From Clostridia bacterium (lineage in GTDB: Bacteria; Bacillota; Clostridia; Oscillospirales; Acutalibacteraceae): a stretch of DNA of 64,000 bases. Within the stretch, counting starts at the first letter, position 1. Each line of letters begins with the position of its first letter. Positions 7,204-14,706 of this stretch are shown here, in pieces. The stretch is from assembly GCA_017516485.1 (NCBI GenBank), contig JAFXCH010000054.1:16998-80997 (forward strand), given 5' to 3'. The notes under the pieces were generated by a model. It did not search any database. It was not told the origin of the DNA and saw only the letters and a program-made list of their open reading frames with translations. The position numbers and the translations under genes were made by a program.

Positions 7204-9090
7204 TTAATCCAACTGTGCTATTTCGTGATAAAGGTCGGCGTATCTGCCGCCCATTGCAAGAAGCTCTTCGTGTGTGCCGCGCTCGACGATTCTGCCGTGC
7301 TCAAGCACCATAATTGCGTTTGCCGTACGCACGGTAGAGAGTCTGTGGGCAATTACAAAGGTTGTGCGGTTCTCCATAATTGCGTCCATACCCTCGTCTA
7401 TATGCCGCTCTGTACGGGTATCAACCGAGCTTGTAGCTTCGTCGAGGATAAGAATAGGTGCACGGCTAATTGCCGCACGTGCTATATTCAGCAGCTGTCG
7501 CTGACCCTGAGAAAGGTTTGCACCGTCGCCCTCAAGCACTGTATCGTAGCCGTTTTGCAGGTGCATTATAAATGAATGAGCAGAGGAAATTTTTGCCGCC
7601 TCTATAACCTCTTCGTCCGTTGCATCAAGCCTGCCGTAGCGTATATTTTCACGCACCGTACCTGTAAACAGGTGCGTATCCTGCAAAACCATAGCAATAT
7701 TACTGCGAAGAAGTTTACGGTCAATCTGCTCAATCGGCACACCGTCAATCGTAATCGTACCGTCCTTGATATCGTAAAAGCGTGAGAGAAGATTTGTAAC
7801 AGTAGTCTTACCTGCACCGGTTGAACCTACAAAAGCAATCTTCTGACCGGGCTTTGCGTAAAGAGAAATATCGTGAAGCACCGTAACCTCAGGCACATAG
7901 CCGAAACTGACGTTTTTGAGCTCGACGTGACCTTTGATTTTGCTGATATCCGCAAGCTCGCAGGTCTGCTTTTCGGGCTCTTCATCAAGCGCCTCAAACA
8001 CACGCTCTGCACCTGCCAGAGCAGAAAAGACTGTATTCATCTGCATCGAAATCTCATTTATCGGTCGGTTAAAGCTTCGGGTATAGTTGAGCGACACTGC
8101 AAGACCGCCTATATCAAAGCCTTTATAAACAACAAGCAGAGCACCGATACAAGCAGTTATACCGTAGCACACGTTACATAACTGATGAGTAACGGGGCCC
8201 ATAATACCTGCGTTAAACTGTGCCTTTATCTGTGCCTCACAAAGTTCACTGTTGAGATATTCAAATTCCTCAACAGCTGTATCCTCATGCTCAAAAACCT
8301 TGACAACCTTCTGGCCCGATATCATCTCTTCCGCATAGCCGTTGAGCATACCGAGAGTTTTTTGCTGGCGGACAAATGCACCACGGCTGGACTTAATAAT
8401 CCTCTTACTTGCAAGTGTAAGAAGCGGAGTCATAACAACCGTAATTGCACCAAGAATCGGGTTTGTATAAAACATCAGGAAAATTATGCCTACAATGGTA
8501 ATCGCACCCGAAACAATCTGAATAAGCGTTGTGTTGAGCATTTCGCCGACAGTATCAATATCGTTTGTAAATCGGCTCATAACATCGCCTGCCGGGTGAG
8601 TATCAAAGTAACGCACAGGTAAAGTCTGAAGCTTGGAATACAGCTCATTTCGCATTAATTTGAGCGTACGCTGTGAAACCGACAGCATAAGTCTTTGCTG
8701 AAGCCACTGAGTAAGCACCGCAACAGCATAGACCGCGGCCATAACTGCAACACCCTTTGCAAGCCCTGTCAGTCTGTCAGTTATATCAGGCTGTGCAGCA
8801 TCGTAATAAAGAAATTTATTCATTATCGGGCGAAGCAGATAAGACGCAACAAGCGAAGCCACCGTTTGCACAACCGAGCAGAAAAGTGCTACTGCAAGCA
8901 GAAACCTCTGCTTTGAAAGGAATTTCAGCAAACGCGATACTGTCTTACGCAGATTCTTAGGCTTACCGCCTGCACGCATTGCACTCTCTCTGTTACCTCT
9001 GCCTGCAACATCCATTTCTTTTCCGCCCGATTTTGCAGACGTTGAAGAAGAATAGCGGTTGATAAGGCTCTGAGCTTTGATTTTATCCAT
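7204..9090 (-). CDS. ABC exporter half-transporter (ABCB/MsbA type), second subunit
   Basis: The 628-residue protein starts with a basic Ser/Gly-rich cytoplasmic stretch of about 70 residues, followed by a six-helix transmembrane domain and a nucleotide-binding domain. Motifs are Walker A GSTGAGKTT, signature LSQGQRQ, Walker B ILILDEATSSVDTRTE and the H-loop IAHRLST. The site before the signature is degenerate-free, so both half-sites look active. The start at 9090 is chosen because AAGGAGG lies 9 bases upstream and it overlaps the preceding gene by 8 bases (ATGGATAA). With that gene it forms a heterodimeric exporter of the kind linked to drug, lipid or peptide export; the substrate is unknown. 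Confidence 0.9.
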   Translation of the reverse strand: MDKIKAQSLINRYSSSTSAKSGGKEMDVAGRGNRESAMRAGGKPKNLRKTVSRLLKFLSKQRFLLAVALFCSVVQTVASLVASYLLRPIMNKFLYYDAAQPDITDRLTGLAKGVAVMAAVYAVAVLTQWLQQRLMLSVSQRTLKLMRNELYSKLQTLPVRYFDTHPAGDVMSRFTNDIDTVGEMLNTTLIQIVSGAITIVGIIFLMFYTNPILGAITVVMTPLLTLASKRIIKSSRGAFVRQQKTLGMLNGYAEEMISGQKVVKVFEHEDTAVEEFEYLNSELCEAQIKAQFNAGIMGPVTHQLCNVCYGITACIGALLVVYKGFDIGGLAVSLNYTRSFNRPINEISMQMNTVFSALAGAERVFEALDEEPEKQTCELADISKIKGHVELKNVSFGYVPEVTVLHDISLYAKPGQKIAFVGSTGAGKTTVTNLLSRFYDIKDGTITIDGVPIEQIDRKLLRSNIAMVLQDTHLFTGTVRENIRYGRLDATDEEVIEAAKISSAHSFIMHLQNGYDTVLEGDGANLSQGQRQLLNIARAAISRAPILILDEATSSVDTRTERHIDEGMDAIMENRTTFVIAHRLSTVRTANAIMVLEHGRIVERGTHEELLAMGGRYADLYHEIAQLD

Positions 9091-10822
9091 TGCACTCATC
9101 CTCCTTATCCTTCTGCGAATAGTAGATTTCGCCGTATTCCTTACACTCGGCAAGAAGGGTTTTATGAGTGCCGCAGCCCACTACCCTGCCCTCATCGAGC
9201 ACGATTATTTTATCGGCATCGATAACGGAGTTGATACGCTGAGCAATTATAATTTTTGTCACACCCGTCAATTCCTCACGGAATGCCTTACGGATTGAAG
9301 CATCGGTTGCTGTATCGACGGCACTTGTCGAATCGTCAAGGATAACAATTTTCGGGCTTTTGAGCAATGCTCTTGCAATACACAGTCGCTGCTTCTGTCC
9401 GCCCGAAAGATTGGCACCGCCTCTGCCGAGGAAGGTATCGTAACCATCGGGGAAAGAGCGTATAAATCCGTCCGCCTGGGCAACTTTGGCGGCGTGGTAC
9501 AACTCTTCATCCGTTGCATTTTCATTACCCCAACGTAAATTTTCAGCAACAGTGCCCGAGAAAAGTGTATTTTTCTGAAGTACTACTGCAACGGCACTGC
9601 GAAGGTTTTTGAGAGAATAATCACGCACATCTGTACCGTCTACCAACACAGCACCTTCATCGGCATCATAAAGCCTCGGAATAAGCGAGACAAGCGTTGA
9701 TTTACCACTGCCAGTAGAGCCTACAACACCTATAATTTCTCCCGAATTAATAGTGAGATTTATATTGTTGAGAACCTTTTCTTCATTATTCTTAAAGTAG
9801 CGGAAAGAAACATTTTTAAACTCAACGCTGCCGCTGTTTACCGTCTTTTCTTTTTCATTTGATTTGTCATCAGCAAGGTCGATTTCAGCGTTAAGCACCT
9901 CAGAAATACGTCGGTCACTTGCTGCAGCTCTTGTACCTTGAAGTATGATATTTGCAAGGAAATTGAGTGCTGTAAGCACCTGAGAAAGATATGTAATAAA
10001 AGCTGTAAGTGAACCGAGCTCCATATCGCCTACCATAATCTGCTTACCTGCAACCCAGACAACGCCGAGGGTTGCGGCATTTACTGCAAAAGCTGACACA
10101 GGCTGCATAAAAAGCATAACCTTGAGTGCGGAAGTGCTCTTCTCTACAAGGTCGGAGTTGACTGCCGCAAACTTGATTTTTTCAAATTCTTCACGCACAA
10201 ACGATTTGATAACACGCTGATTGATTACTGTTTCACCAACGTTATTGTTGAGTGTATCAAGAGCCTTTTGCATTGCGGTATATCTGGGCGAAGCTACTCT
10301 GATAATAGCGAATATAGTTACGGCAAGCACAGGCATTACTATAAAAATTACAAGTGCAAGCTTAGCATTGAGCGCAAACGACATTATAAGTGCACCGATA
10401 AGCATTACCGGACTTCTGAACATACCGCGAAGCAGAGTCTGAGCAAAATTCTGCACCTGAGTTATATCGTTTGTAATACGTGTAATAAGTGAACCTGTAG
10501 TAAACTCATCAATATTATTAAATGAAAACTTTTGAATCTGCCTGAAAACATCGGCTCTGACGCCTGCACCGAGACGCACTGAGCCGCGCACTGCAAAATT
10601 TGCACCGAGCACGCCCGTAATCATCATAAAAACAGCAATCAATGCCATAAACACGCCGTTTTTGATAATATAAGGTACGTCACCGTTAGCCGCACCAACG
10701 TCAATAATATTGGCATTTATGTACGGCAATATAAACTCTCCGCACGCCTCGAGCACCATAAAAAACGGACCGAGCAGAAAGCTGTACCAGTATTTTTTTG
10801 CATAGGGTTTGTACTTTTTCAT
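9083..10822 (-). CDS. ABC exporter half-transporter, first subunit
   Basis: The 579-residue protein has a six-helix domain followed by a nucleotide-binding domain with Walker A GSTGSGKST, signature LSGGQKQR and Walker B IVILDDSTSAVDTATD. Where a catalytic Glu is expected after Walker B the sequence has Asp (LDDSTS), the common mark of the degenerate partner in heterodimeric exporters such as BmrC/LmrC and TM287-type pairs. The switch His is also replaced (IIAQRINSV). The translation start is supported by AAGG about 5 bases before the ATG. Its end overlaps the second subunit, so the pair is translationally coupled. Confidence 0.9.
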   Translation of the reverse strand: MKKYKPYAKKYWYSFLLGPFFMVLEACGEFILPYINANIIDVGAANGDVPYIIKNGVFMALIAVFMMITGVLGANFAVRGSVRLGAGVRADVFRQIQKFSFNNIDEFTTGSLITRITNDITQVQNFAQTLLRGMFRSPVMLIGALIMSFALNAKLALVIFIVMPVLAVTIFAIIRVASPRYTAMQKALDTLNNNVGETVINQRVIKSFVREEFEKIKFAAVNSDLVEKSTSALKVMLFMQPVSAFAVNAATLGVVWVAGKQIMVGDMELGSLTAFITYLSQVLTALNFLANIILQGTRAAASDRRISEVLNAEIDLADDKSNEKEKTVNSGSVEFKNVSFRYFKNNEEKVLNNINLTINSGEIIGVVGSTGSGKSTLVSLIPRLYDADEGAVLVDGTDVRDYSLKNLRSAVAVVLQKNTLFSGTVAENLRWGNENATDEELYHAAKVAQADGFIRSFPDGYDTFLGRGGANLSGGQKQRLCIARALLKSPKIVILDDSTSAVDTATDASIRKAFREELTGVTKIIIAQRINSVIDADKIIVLDEGRVVGCGTHKTLLAECKEYGEIYYSQKDKEDECNG

Positions 10823-10861
10823 TTTGCCTTGTCGCCTCTTGATAAAATGAATAACATTATA

Positions 10862-10890
10862 ATTTTAGACCCCTCAAAACATTTTGTCAA
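10862..10890 (-). promoter_or_regulatory. promoter for the ABC exporter pair
   Basis: On the minus strand a perfect TTGACA is followed by 17 bases and TAAAAT. The -10 lies 40 bases upstream of the start at 10822. It is back to back with the hydrolase promoter at 10896-10924. Confidence 0.65.
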
Positions 10891-10895
10891 TAATA

Positions 10896-10924
10896 TTGAG
10901 AAGCTAAAAAATATATGCTATAAT
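10896..10924 (+). promoter_or_regulatory. extended -10 promoter for the hydrolase operon
   Basis: TTGAGA, 17 bases, TATAAT with an upstream TGC (extended -10). The start codon is 34 bases downstream. Confidence 0.7.
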
Positions 10925-10957
10925 TATATTTAATATTTTATTAAAGAGGGAAAGCTT

Positions 10958-11986
10958 ATGAAAACATTTTTCATTATTCTCGCTGTTATAATCGGTCTGC
11001 TTATTCTTATTGGCGGAGCAACAGCTGTAATTGCGTATTTTGCCTACAACGCTGTATTCGGCAAACGCTGCGACGGTGACGAAAGGCTCAAGATTTTCAC
11101 GCACGAGGATTTTGAGGGACTAAAAGCTGCTCCGGTAAAATTTGAAAACGATAAAGGTGACACCCTACGCGGTGCAATATATGCAAAAGCAGGTTTACAG
11201 AACCCCGAAGCACTTGTTATTTTTTCACACGGTATGGGCGGCGGACACAAAAATTATATGACCGAAATAAACACCTTTGCACAAAACGGATTTGCAGTGC
11301 TTGCTTATGACAACACCGGTACCTGTGCTTCAGACGGCGACAAACTCGGCAGCTTCTGCCAAGGTCCGAGTGACCTTATATCCGCAATAAAATTTGCACG
11401 CTCACACAAGTCACTCGGCAATATGAAAATACTTCTTGCAGGTCACTCGTGGGGCGGCTACTCTGTCTGTCAGGCACTCGGAAACAAAGACATAAAGGTT
11501 GACGGTGCCGTTACATTCGGTGCACCGGACAGCGGATATCAGGTAATCGGTGCGGCTATGGGTGAAAAGCTCTCATTCTTAATGCCTGTATTCAAGCTCG
11601 CATTCAGAATCCTTGAAGGCAAACGTGCTATGGTGCATTCATCGCAGGCACTTGCAAAAGCTGAGCCTACGCCGGTGCTTCTGCTTCACGGTAAAGAAGA
11701 CCACATTGTACCACCTGCCGTTTCTGCCGCAGAAAACGCAAAGGATTTGCCGCACGTAAGAAGTGTTATTTTCGATTCACGATACCATAACGTTTACCAG
11801 ACGATTGACTCTGAAATTTATATGAATGAAACCTTTGCAAAAATTAACGCAACCAAGAAAAACAAAAACGCAAGCGAAGAAGAAATCAACGCCTGCTACA
11901 ATATCGACTATGAACTTATTACCAGAGAAGACCCCGCAATGATGAACACAGTCGTAATGTTTATGAAAAAATGTATTGAGAGGTAA
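10958..11986 (+). CDS. alpha/beta hydrolase with N-terminal membrane anchor
   Basis: This 342-residue serine hydrolase is tethered by one N-terminal helix (about residues 4-28). The oxyanion segment SHGMGGG is at 90-96, and the nucleophile elbow GHSWGG at 162-167 has Ser164. The acid and His probably lie in the LLLHGKEDHIVP segment and in SRYHNVYQT. The fold resembles monoacylglycerol lipase/serine aminopeptidase (Hydrolase_4) enzymes. AGAGGG precedes the ATG by 8 bases. It shares an operon with the YfcE-like phosphodiesterase, which starts 4 bases after its stop. The natural substrate, perhaps a lipid ester, is not known. Confidence 0.8.
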   Translation: MKTFFIILAVIIGLLILIGGATAVIAYFAYNAVFGKRCDGDERLKIFTHEDFEGLKAAPVKFENDKGDTLRGAIYAKAGLQNPEALVIFSHGMGGGHKNYMTEINTFAQNGFAVLAYDNTGTCASDGDKLGSFCQGPSDLISAIKFARSHKSLGNMKILLAGHSWGGYSVCQALGNKDIKVDGAVTFGAPDSGYQVIGAAMGEKLSFLMPVFKLAFRILEGKRAMVHSSQALAKAEPTPVLLLHGKEDHIVPPAVSAAENAKDLPHVRSVIFDSRYHNVYQTIDSEIYMNETFAKINATKKNKNASEEEINACYNIDYELITREDPAMMNTVVMFMKKCIER

Positions 11987-11990
11987 AAGA

Positions 11991-12542
11991 ATGAAATTAT
12001 TTATTGCGTCCGACATACACGGCTCTGAATTTTACTGCCGCAAGCTCATAGGTGCTTACAAAAGAGAAGAAGCAGACAAAATGCTTCTCCTCGGCGATAT
12101 ACTTTACCACGGACCGAGAAATGATTTACCCGAAGGTTATGCACCCAAGGCTGTAATCGAGCTGCTCAACGCACTCAAAGACGAAATTCTCTGCGTGCGC
12201 GGCAACTGCGACACAGAGGTTGACCAGATGGTGCTCGCATTCCCCGTGCTTGCCGATTATGCTGTGATTTTTGACGGCAAAACTACCGTTTACGCAACCC
12301 ACGGACACGTATATAATGAGAGCAAACTGCCGCCTCTTGCCAAAGGCGACATACTCCTTCACGGTCATACACATGTACCTGCCTGCAACGAACACGAGGA
12401 TTACACTTACATCAACCCCGGCTCGGTATCAATCCCGAAAGAAAACAGCCACCACGGGTATATGATACTCGAAAACGGCGTATTTGCGTGGAAAAATCTT
12501 GAGAGTGAAGTTGTGAAGGTTTATTCAATTCGCAATTCGTAA
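11991..12542 (+). CDS. YfcE/MJ0936-type metallophosphodiesterase
   Basis: The 183-residue protein matches the YfcE family in length and motifs: SDIHG (7-11), LLGDILYHGPR, VRGNCD, THGH and LLHGHTHVP supply the two-metal centre. The family hydrolyses phosphodiesters in vitro; the cellular substrate is unsettled. The ATG at 11991 is used because GAGAGG lies just upstream. Its last codons and stop (AATTCGCAATTCGTAA) run into a CAATTCGCAATT repeat block, so the C-terminus looks as if it is supplied by repeat sequence. Confidence 0.85.
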   Translation: MKLFIASDIHGSEFYCRKLIGAYKREEADKMLLLGDILYHGPRNDLPEGYAPKAVIELLNALKDEILCVRGNCDTEVDQMVLAFPVLADYAVIFDGKTTVYATHGHVYNESKLPPLAKGDILLHGHTHVPACNEHEDYTYINPGSVSIPKENSHHGYMILENGVFAWKNLESEVVKVYSIRNS

Positions 12543-12560
12543 TGCGCAATTCGCAATTAT

Positions 12561-12589
12561 AAGATTCTTCGCTGTCGCTCAGAATGACA
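12561..12589 (+). repeat. interspersed repeat, AAGATTCTTCG..CTCAGAATGACA family
   Basis: A 29-bp half-element follows a CAATTCGCAATT-type spacer (12529-12559). Full inverted pairs of the same family are at 24285-24361 and 47673-47730. Confidence 0.7.
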
Positions 12590-12614
12590 GTTTCAAAAGG
12601 TAAGGAGCAATACT

Positions 12615-13070
12615 ATGTTTACCCTATACCCTTTTGCGTTATACAGGATTGAAAAATTCACCGAATACCTTAACAAACAGTATCAGCGTGGTTTTGCAGT
12701 CACAAAGATACTGTTCGGGTGTATTGTGTTTTTCAATGCGGTTGAGCCTAAAAAGCACACAAACGTTGCAATTCTCACCAGAAATTATCACAGACATATG
12801 AAGCGTGAGAAATGGAACGATGCAAAGTTCATTCAGTCACGCCACAGATTCAACACCGGCAACGGGTTTGTGTGCGAAATATACGCACTCACAGTTTCGA
12901 CAGAATACAAAATTTATATAACCCGAGTGATAGACAAAGAAGATATCGAAGCACTCAAAGAACAACGCAAAGCACAAATAAAACGGATTAATATCTGCAA
13001 AGGACTCTGGGGTGTATTTGATCTCACTGCAATAATTATGATTTTGTCTTTAATCATTAACGGTAATTAA
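12615..13070 (+). CDS. DUF2812-like small membrane protein
   Basis: The 151-residue protein has a FALYRIEKFTEYLNKQYQRGFAV start, a middle part rich in Phe, Tyr and charged residues, and one C-terminal membrane helix (about 130-148, VFDLTAIIMILSLII). The opening resembles DUF2812 proteins, often paired with PadR regulators, but no PadR gene is present here. AAGGAG lies upstream of the ATG. It sits between two short repeats, which suggests an independent transcription unit. The function is unknown. Confidence 0.55.
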   Translation: MFTLYPFALYRIEKFTEYLNKQYQRGFAVTKILFGCIVFFNAVEPKKHTNVAILTRNYHRHMKREKWNDAKFIQSRHRFNTGNGFVCEIYALTVSTEYKIYITRVIDKEDIEALKEQRKAQIKRINICKGLWGVFDLTAIIMILSLIINGN

Positions 13071-13091
13071 GATCCTTCGTTCAGGATGACA
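13069..13091 (+). repeat. short degenerate copy of the AAGATTCTTCG repeat
   Basis: AAGATCCTTCGTTCAGGATGACA begins inside the stop codon of the preceding gene. Confidence 0.5.
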
Positions 13092-13125
13092 CCGTTTTTA
13101 TATCGCTGTAAATTTGTTTGTCAAT

Positions 13126-13245
13126 AGCTCCCTTTGAAGGGAGCTGTCACGAAGTGACTGAGGGTTGCTATTACAAATACGTTAACATATGAATTTGCAA
13201 TCCTCCGTCACGGCATACGCCGTGCCACCTCCTTTCAAAAGGAGG
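13126..13245. repeat. MITE-like inverted-repeat element, GCTCCCT family
   Basis: The left arm AGCTCCCTTTGAAGGGAGCT plus GTCACGAAGTGACTGAGGG and the right arm CCTCCGTCACGG...CCTCCTTTCAAAAGGAGG are imperfect reverse complements of about 45 bp around a short centre. A second member is at 24900-25001. No ORF is present; the element is non-autonomous if mobile. Confidence 0.7.
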
Positions 13246-13305
13246 TTTTGACAAAATCAAAGTAAATATCTCTTTTTTAAACAATTTTGAACAAGAGATA
13301 AAATG

Positions 13306-13347
13306 AAGTTAAGCCGTATTGCGCTATTGCAATACGGCTTAACTTTT
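13306..13347. terminator. bidirectional terminator
   Basis: A 17-bp perfect stem (13306-13322 / 13329-13345) with a 6-base loop and T-run. It directly follows the anti-sigma gene on the minus strand. Confidence 0.85.
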
Positions 13348-14120
13348 TAGCCTAAGGAACTAATTAACTGCTCTGCTTTTACCGGATCTGCTTTTGATGA
13401 GTCAAGTTCAAGCTCAAACATAACCTTTACACCTTCATATCCGTCACTGAAAGCTATACTTCCATCAGGATTCAAAGTAAACGTATCAGCATTTGGTGCT
13501 ATGCCTTCAAAGCCCGCCAGATAAACAGTTTTATCTGCAAAAGCCTCAAAACCGCTGAACTCCCAAAGATAATAAAGCACATTGTTTTGTATTGTCTTAT
13601 GAACCGAAGCTCCGTCAAATTTCAAACCGTTTACACGCCAAGGCTCATATCCTTCAAAAAGCGGAACAAAGGTAATACTGTCATCAAAGGTTATTTCACT
13701 TGAATCTGCTTTACGGGCAGTAATTACCACATAGCTCTTTTCTGCTTCAACAGCGTTATTGCCTAAGTATTCAAGCTCCTTGCCTGTTGCAACACCCTCA
13801 AGACCAAATACATAACCGCCGTTTTCAACAGTCTGACTTACATTCTGTTCAACTTGGTTATCAAAAGCACTCTGAGCTTCTCCCTGTTTAAAATATGCCG
13901 CCAACTGTGACGGAGTAAGCAAGCCCGAAACAGCAAGCGCACTGATAGTAAACAAAGATATTATCGCAGCAACTAAAGCTACTTTGACAGATTTTTTCAT
14001 ATTAATAATTCTTCCTTTCCTTTTGTGCTGAGTATGCAGCATATTTACAGTTTCGTTTTCAAAATTACTGCTGAACTCAACTTTATTCATTTGCTCACGG
14101 TATTTTTCATTTACAGCCAT
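13347..14120 (-). CDS. probable anti-sigma factor, single-pass membrane protein
   Basis: The 257-residue protein has a cytoplasmic start of about 42 residues, one membrane helix (about 43-66, VKVALVAAIISLFTISALAV), then an outer beta-rich domain. Its start overlaps the ECF sigma gene by 10 bases, the classical arrangement for an ECF sigma and its membrane-bound inhibitor. The outer domain (TVENGGYVFGLEGVATGKELEYL) resembles the DUF4179-type sensory part of clostridial anti-sigma factors. The inducing signal is unknown. Confidence 0.7.
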   Translation of the reverse strand: MAVNEKYREQMNKVEFSSNFENETVNMLHTQHKRKGRIINMKKSVKVALVAAIISLFTISALAVSGLLTPSQLAAYFKQGEAQSAFDNQVEQNVSQTVENGGYVFGLEGVATGKELEYLGNNAVEAEKSYVVITARKADSSEITFDDSITFVPLFEGYEPWRVNGLKFDGASVHKTIQNNVLYYLWEFSGFEAFADKTVYLAGFEGIAPNADTFTLNPDGSIAFSDGYEGVKVMFELELDSSKADPVKAEQLISSLG

Positions 14121-14599
14121 AAATCCCCCTCCTCTTCCAAATTTGTTTTAAGCATTTTTCGTCCTCTCGCAAGCCGTGTACCTACCGTAGCAGACGGAAT
14201 TCTGAGTATTGATGCTATTTCCTTTATCGAATACCCTTCGTAATAATACAGATGAATTACCGTACGGTATTGCACCGGCAATGACAATACAGATTCCAAA
14301 AGCAGAGAATCCGAATCATCGGTATAAATAACGTCGCTTTCAACAAGATCACCGTTAATTTTAGACTTTTTAAGCATATTCAGCGAAATATTGACAGTTA
14401 CTCTTAAAAGCCATGCTTTTTCATGCTCATCATCATTAAAGATCGGGTTTTTTGTTATCAACTTTACGAAAGCTTCCTGCACGGCATCCTCGGCACTCGG
14501 CACGGATTTCAGAATTGCATATGAAGCGGAAAGAAGTCTTTTACTGTGTGTCAGAACAATTTTTTCAATATATTCATCGGTACCAAATGAACTGTTCAT
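14111..14599 (-). CDS. ECF-family RNA polymerase sigma factor
   Basis: In this 162-residue protein, region 2 (LTHSKRLLSASYAILKSVPSAEDAVQEAFVKL) recognises the -10, and region 4 (LPVQYRTVIHLYYYEGYSIKEIASILRIPSATVGTRLARGRKML) recognises the -35. There is no region 1 or 3, as expected for ECF factors. The ATG at 14599 has AAAGGAGG 5 bases upstream; a GTG one codon earlier is less likely. It is coupled by overlap to the membrane anti-sigma gene downstream and is probably held inactive by it. Confidence 0.9.
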   Translation of the reverse strand: MNSSFGTDEYIEKIVLTHSKRLLSASYAILKSVPSAEDAVQEAFVKLITKNPIFNDDEHEKAWLLRVTVNISLNMLKKSKINGDLVESDVIYTDDSDSLLLESVLSLPVQYRTVIHLYYYEGYSIKEIASILRIPSATVGTRLARGRKMLKTNLEEEGDLWL

Positions 14600-14668
14600 C
14601 ACTACCTCCTTTCACTTAATACACAATTTAAAATGCCATTATTTTTCAAACAACAGAAATTTTATAAA

Positions 14669-14702
14669 AAAGATGCTGTATCAATCACGATACAGCATCT
14701 TT
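14669..14702. terminator. terminator after the GH38 gene
   Basis: A 14-bp stem (14669-14682 / 14689-14702) with a 6-base loop and a T-run on the minus strand, immediately after the final TAA of the mannosidase frame. Confidence 0.8.
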
Positions 14703-14706
14703 CATT

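Noticed and set aside
7225-8916. Several plus-strand frames opposite the ABC exporter
   Set aside because: They are Cys/His-rich shadows of conserved motifs, without RBS, overlapping strong minus-strand genes.
11976-11990. TTG start at 11976 for the YfcE-like gene
   Set aside because: It lies within the previous gene and the RBS; the ATG at 11991 is correctly spaced.
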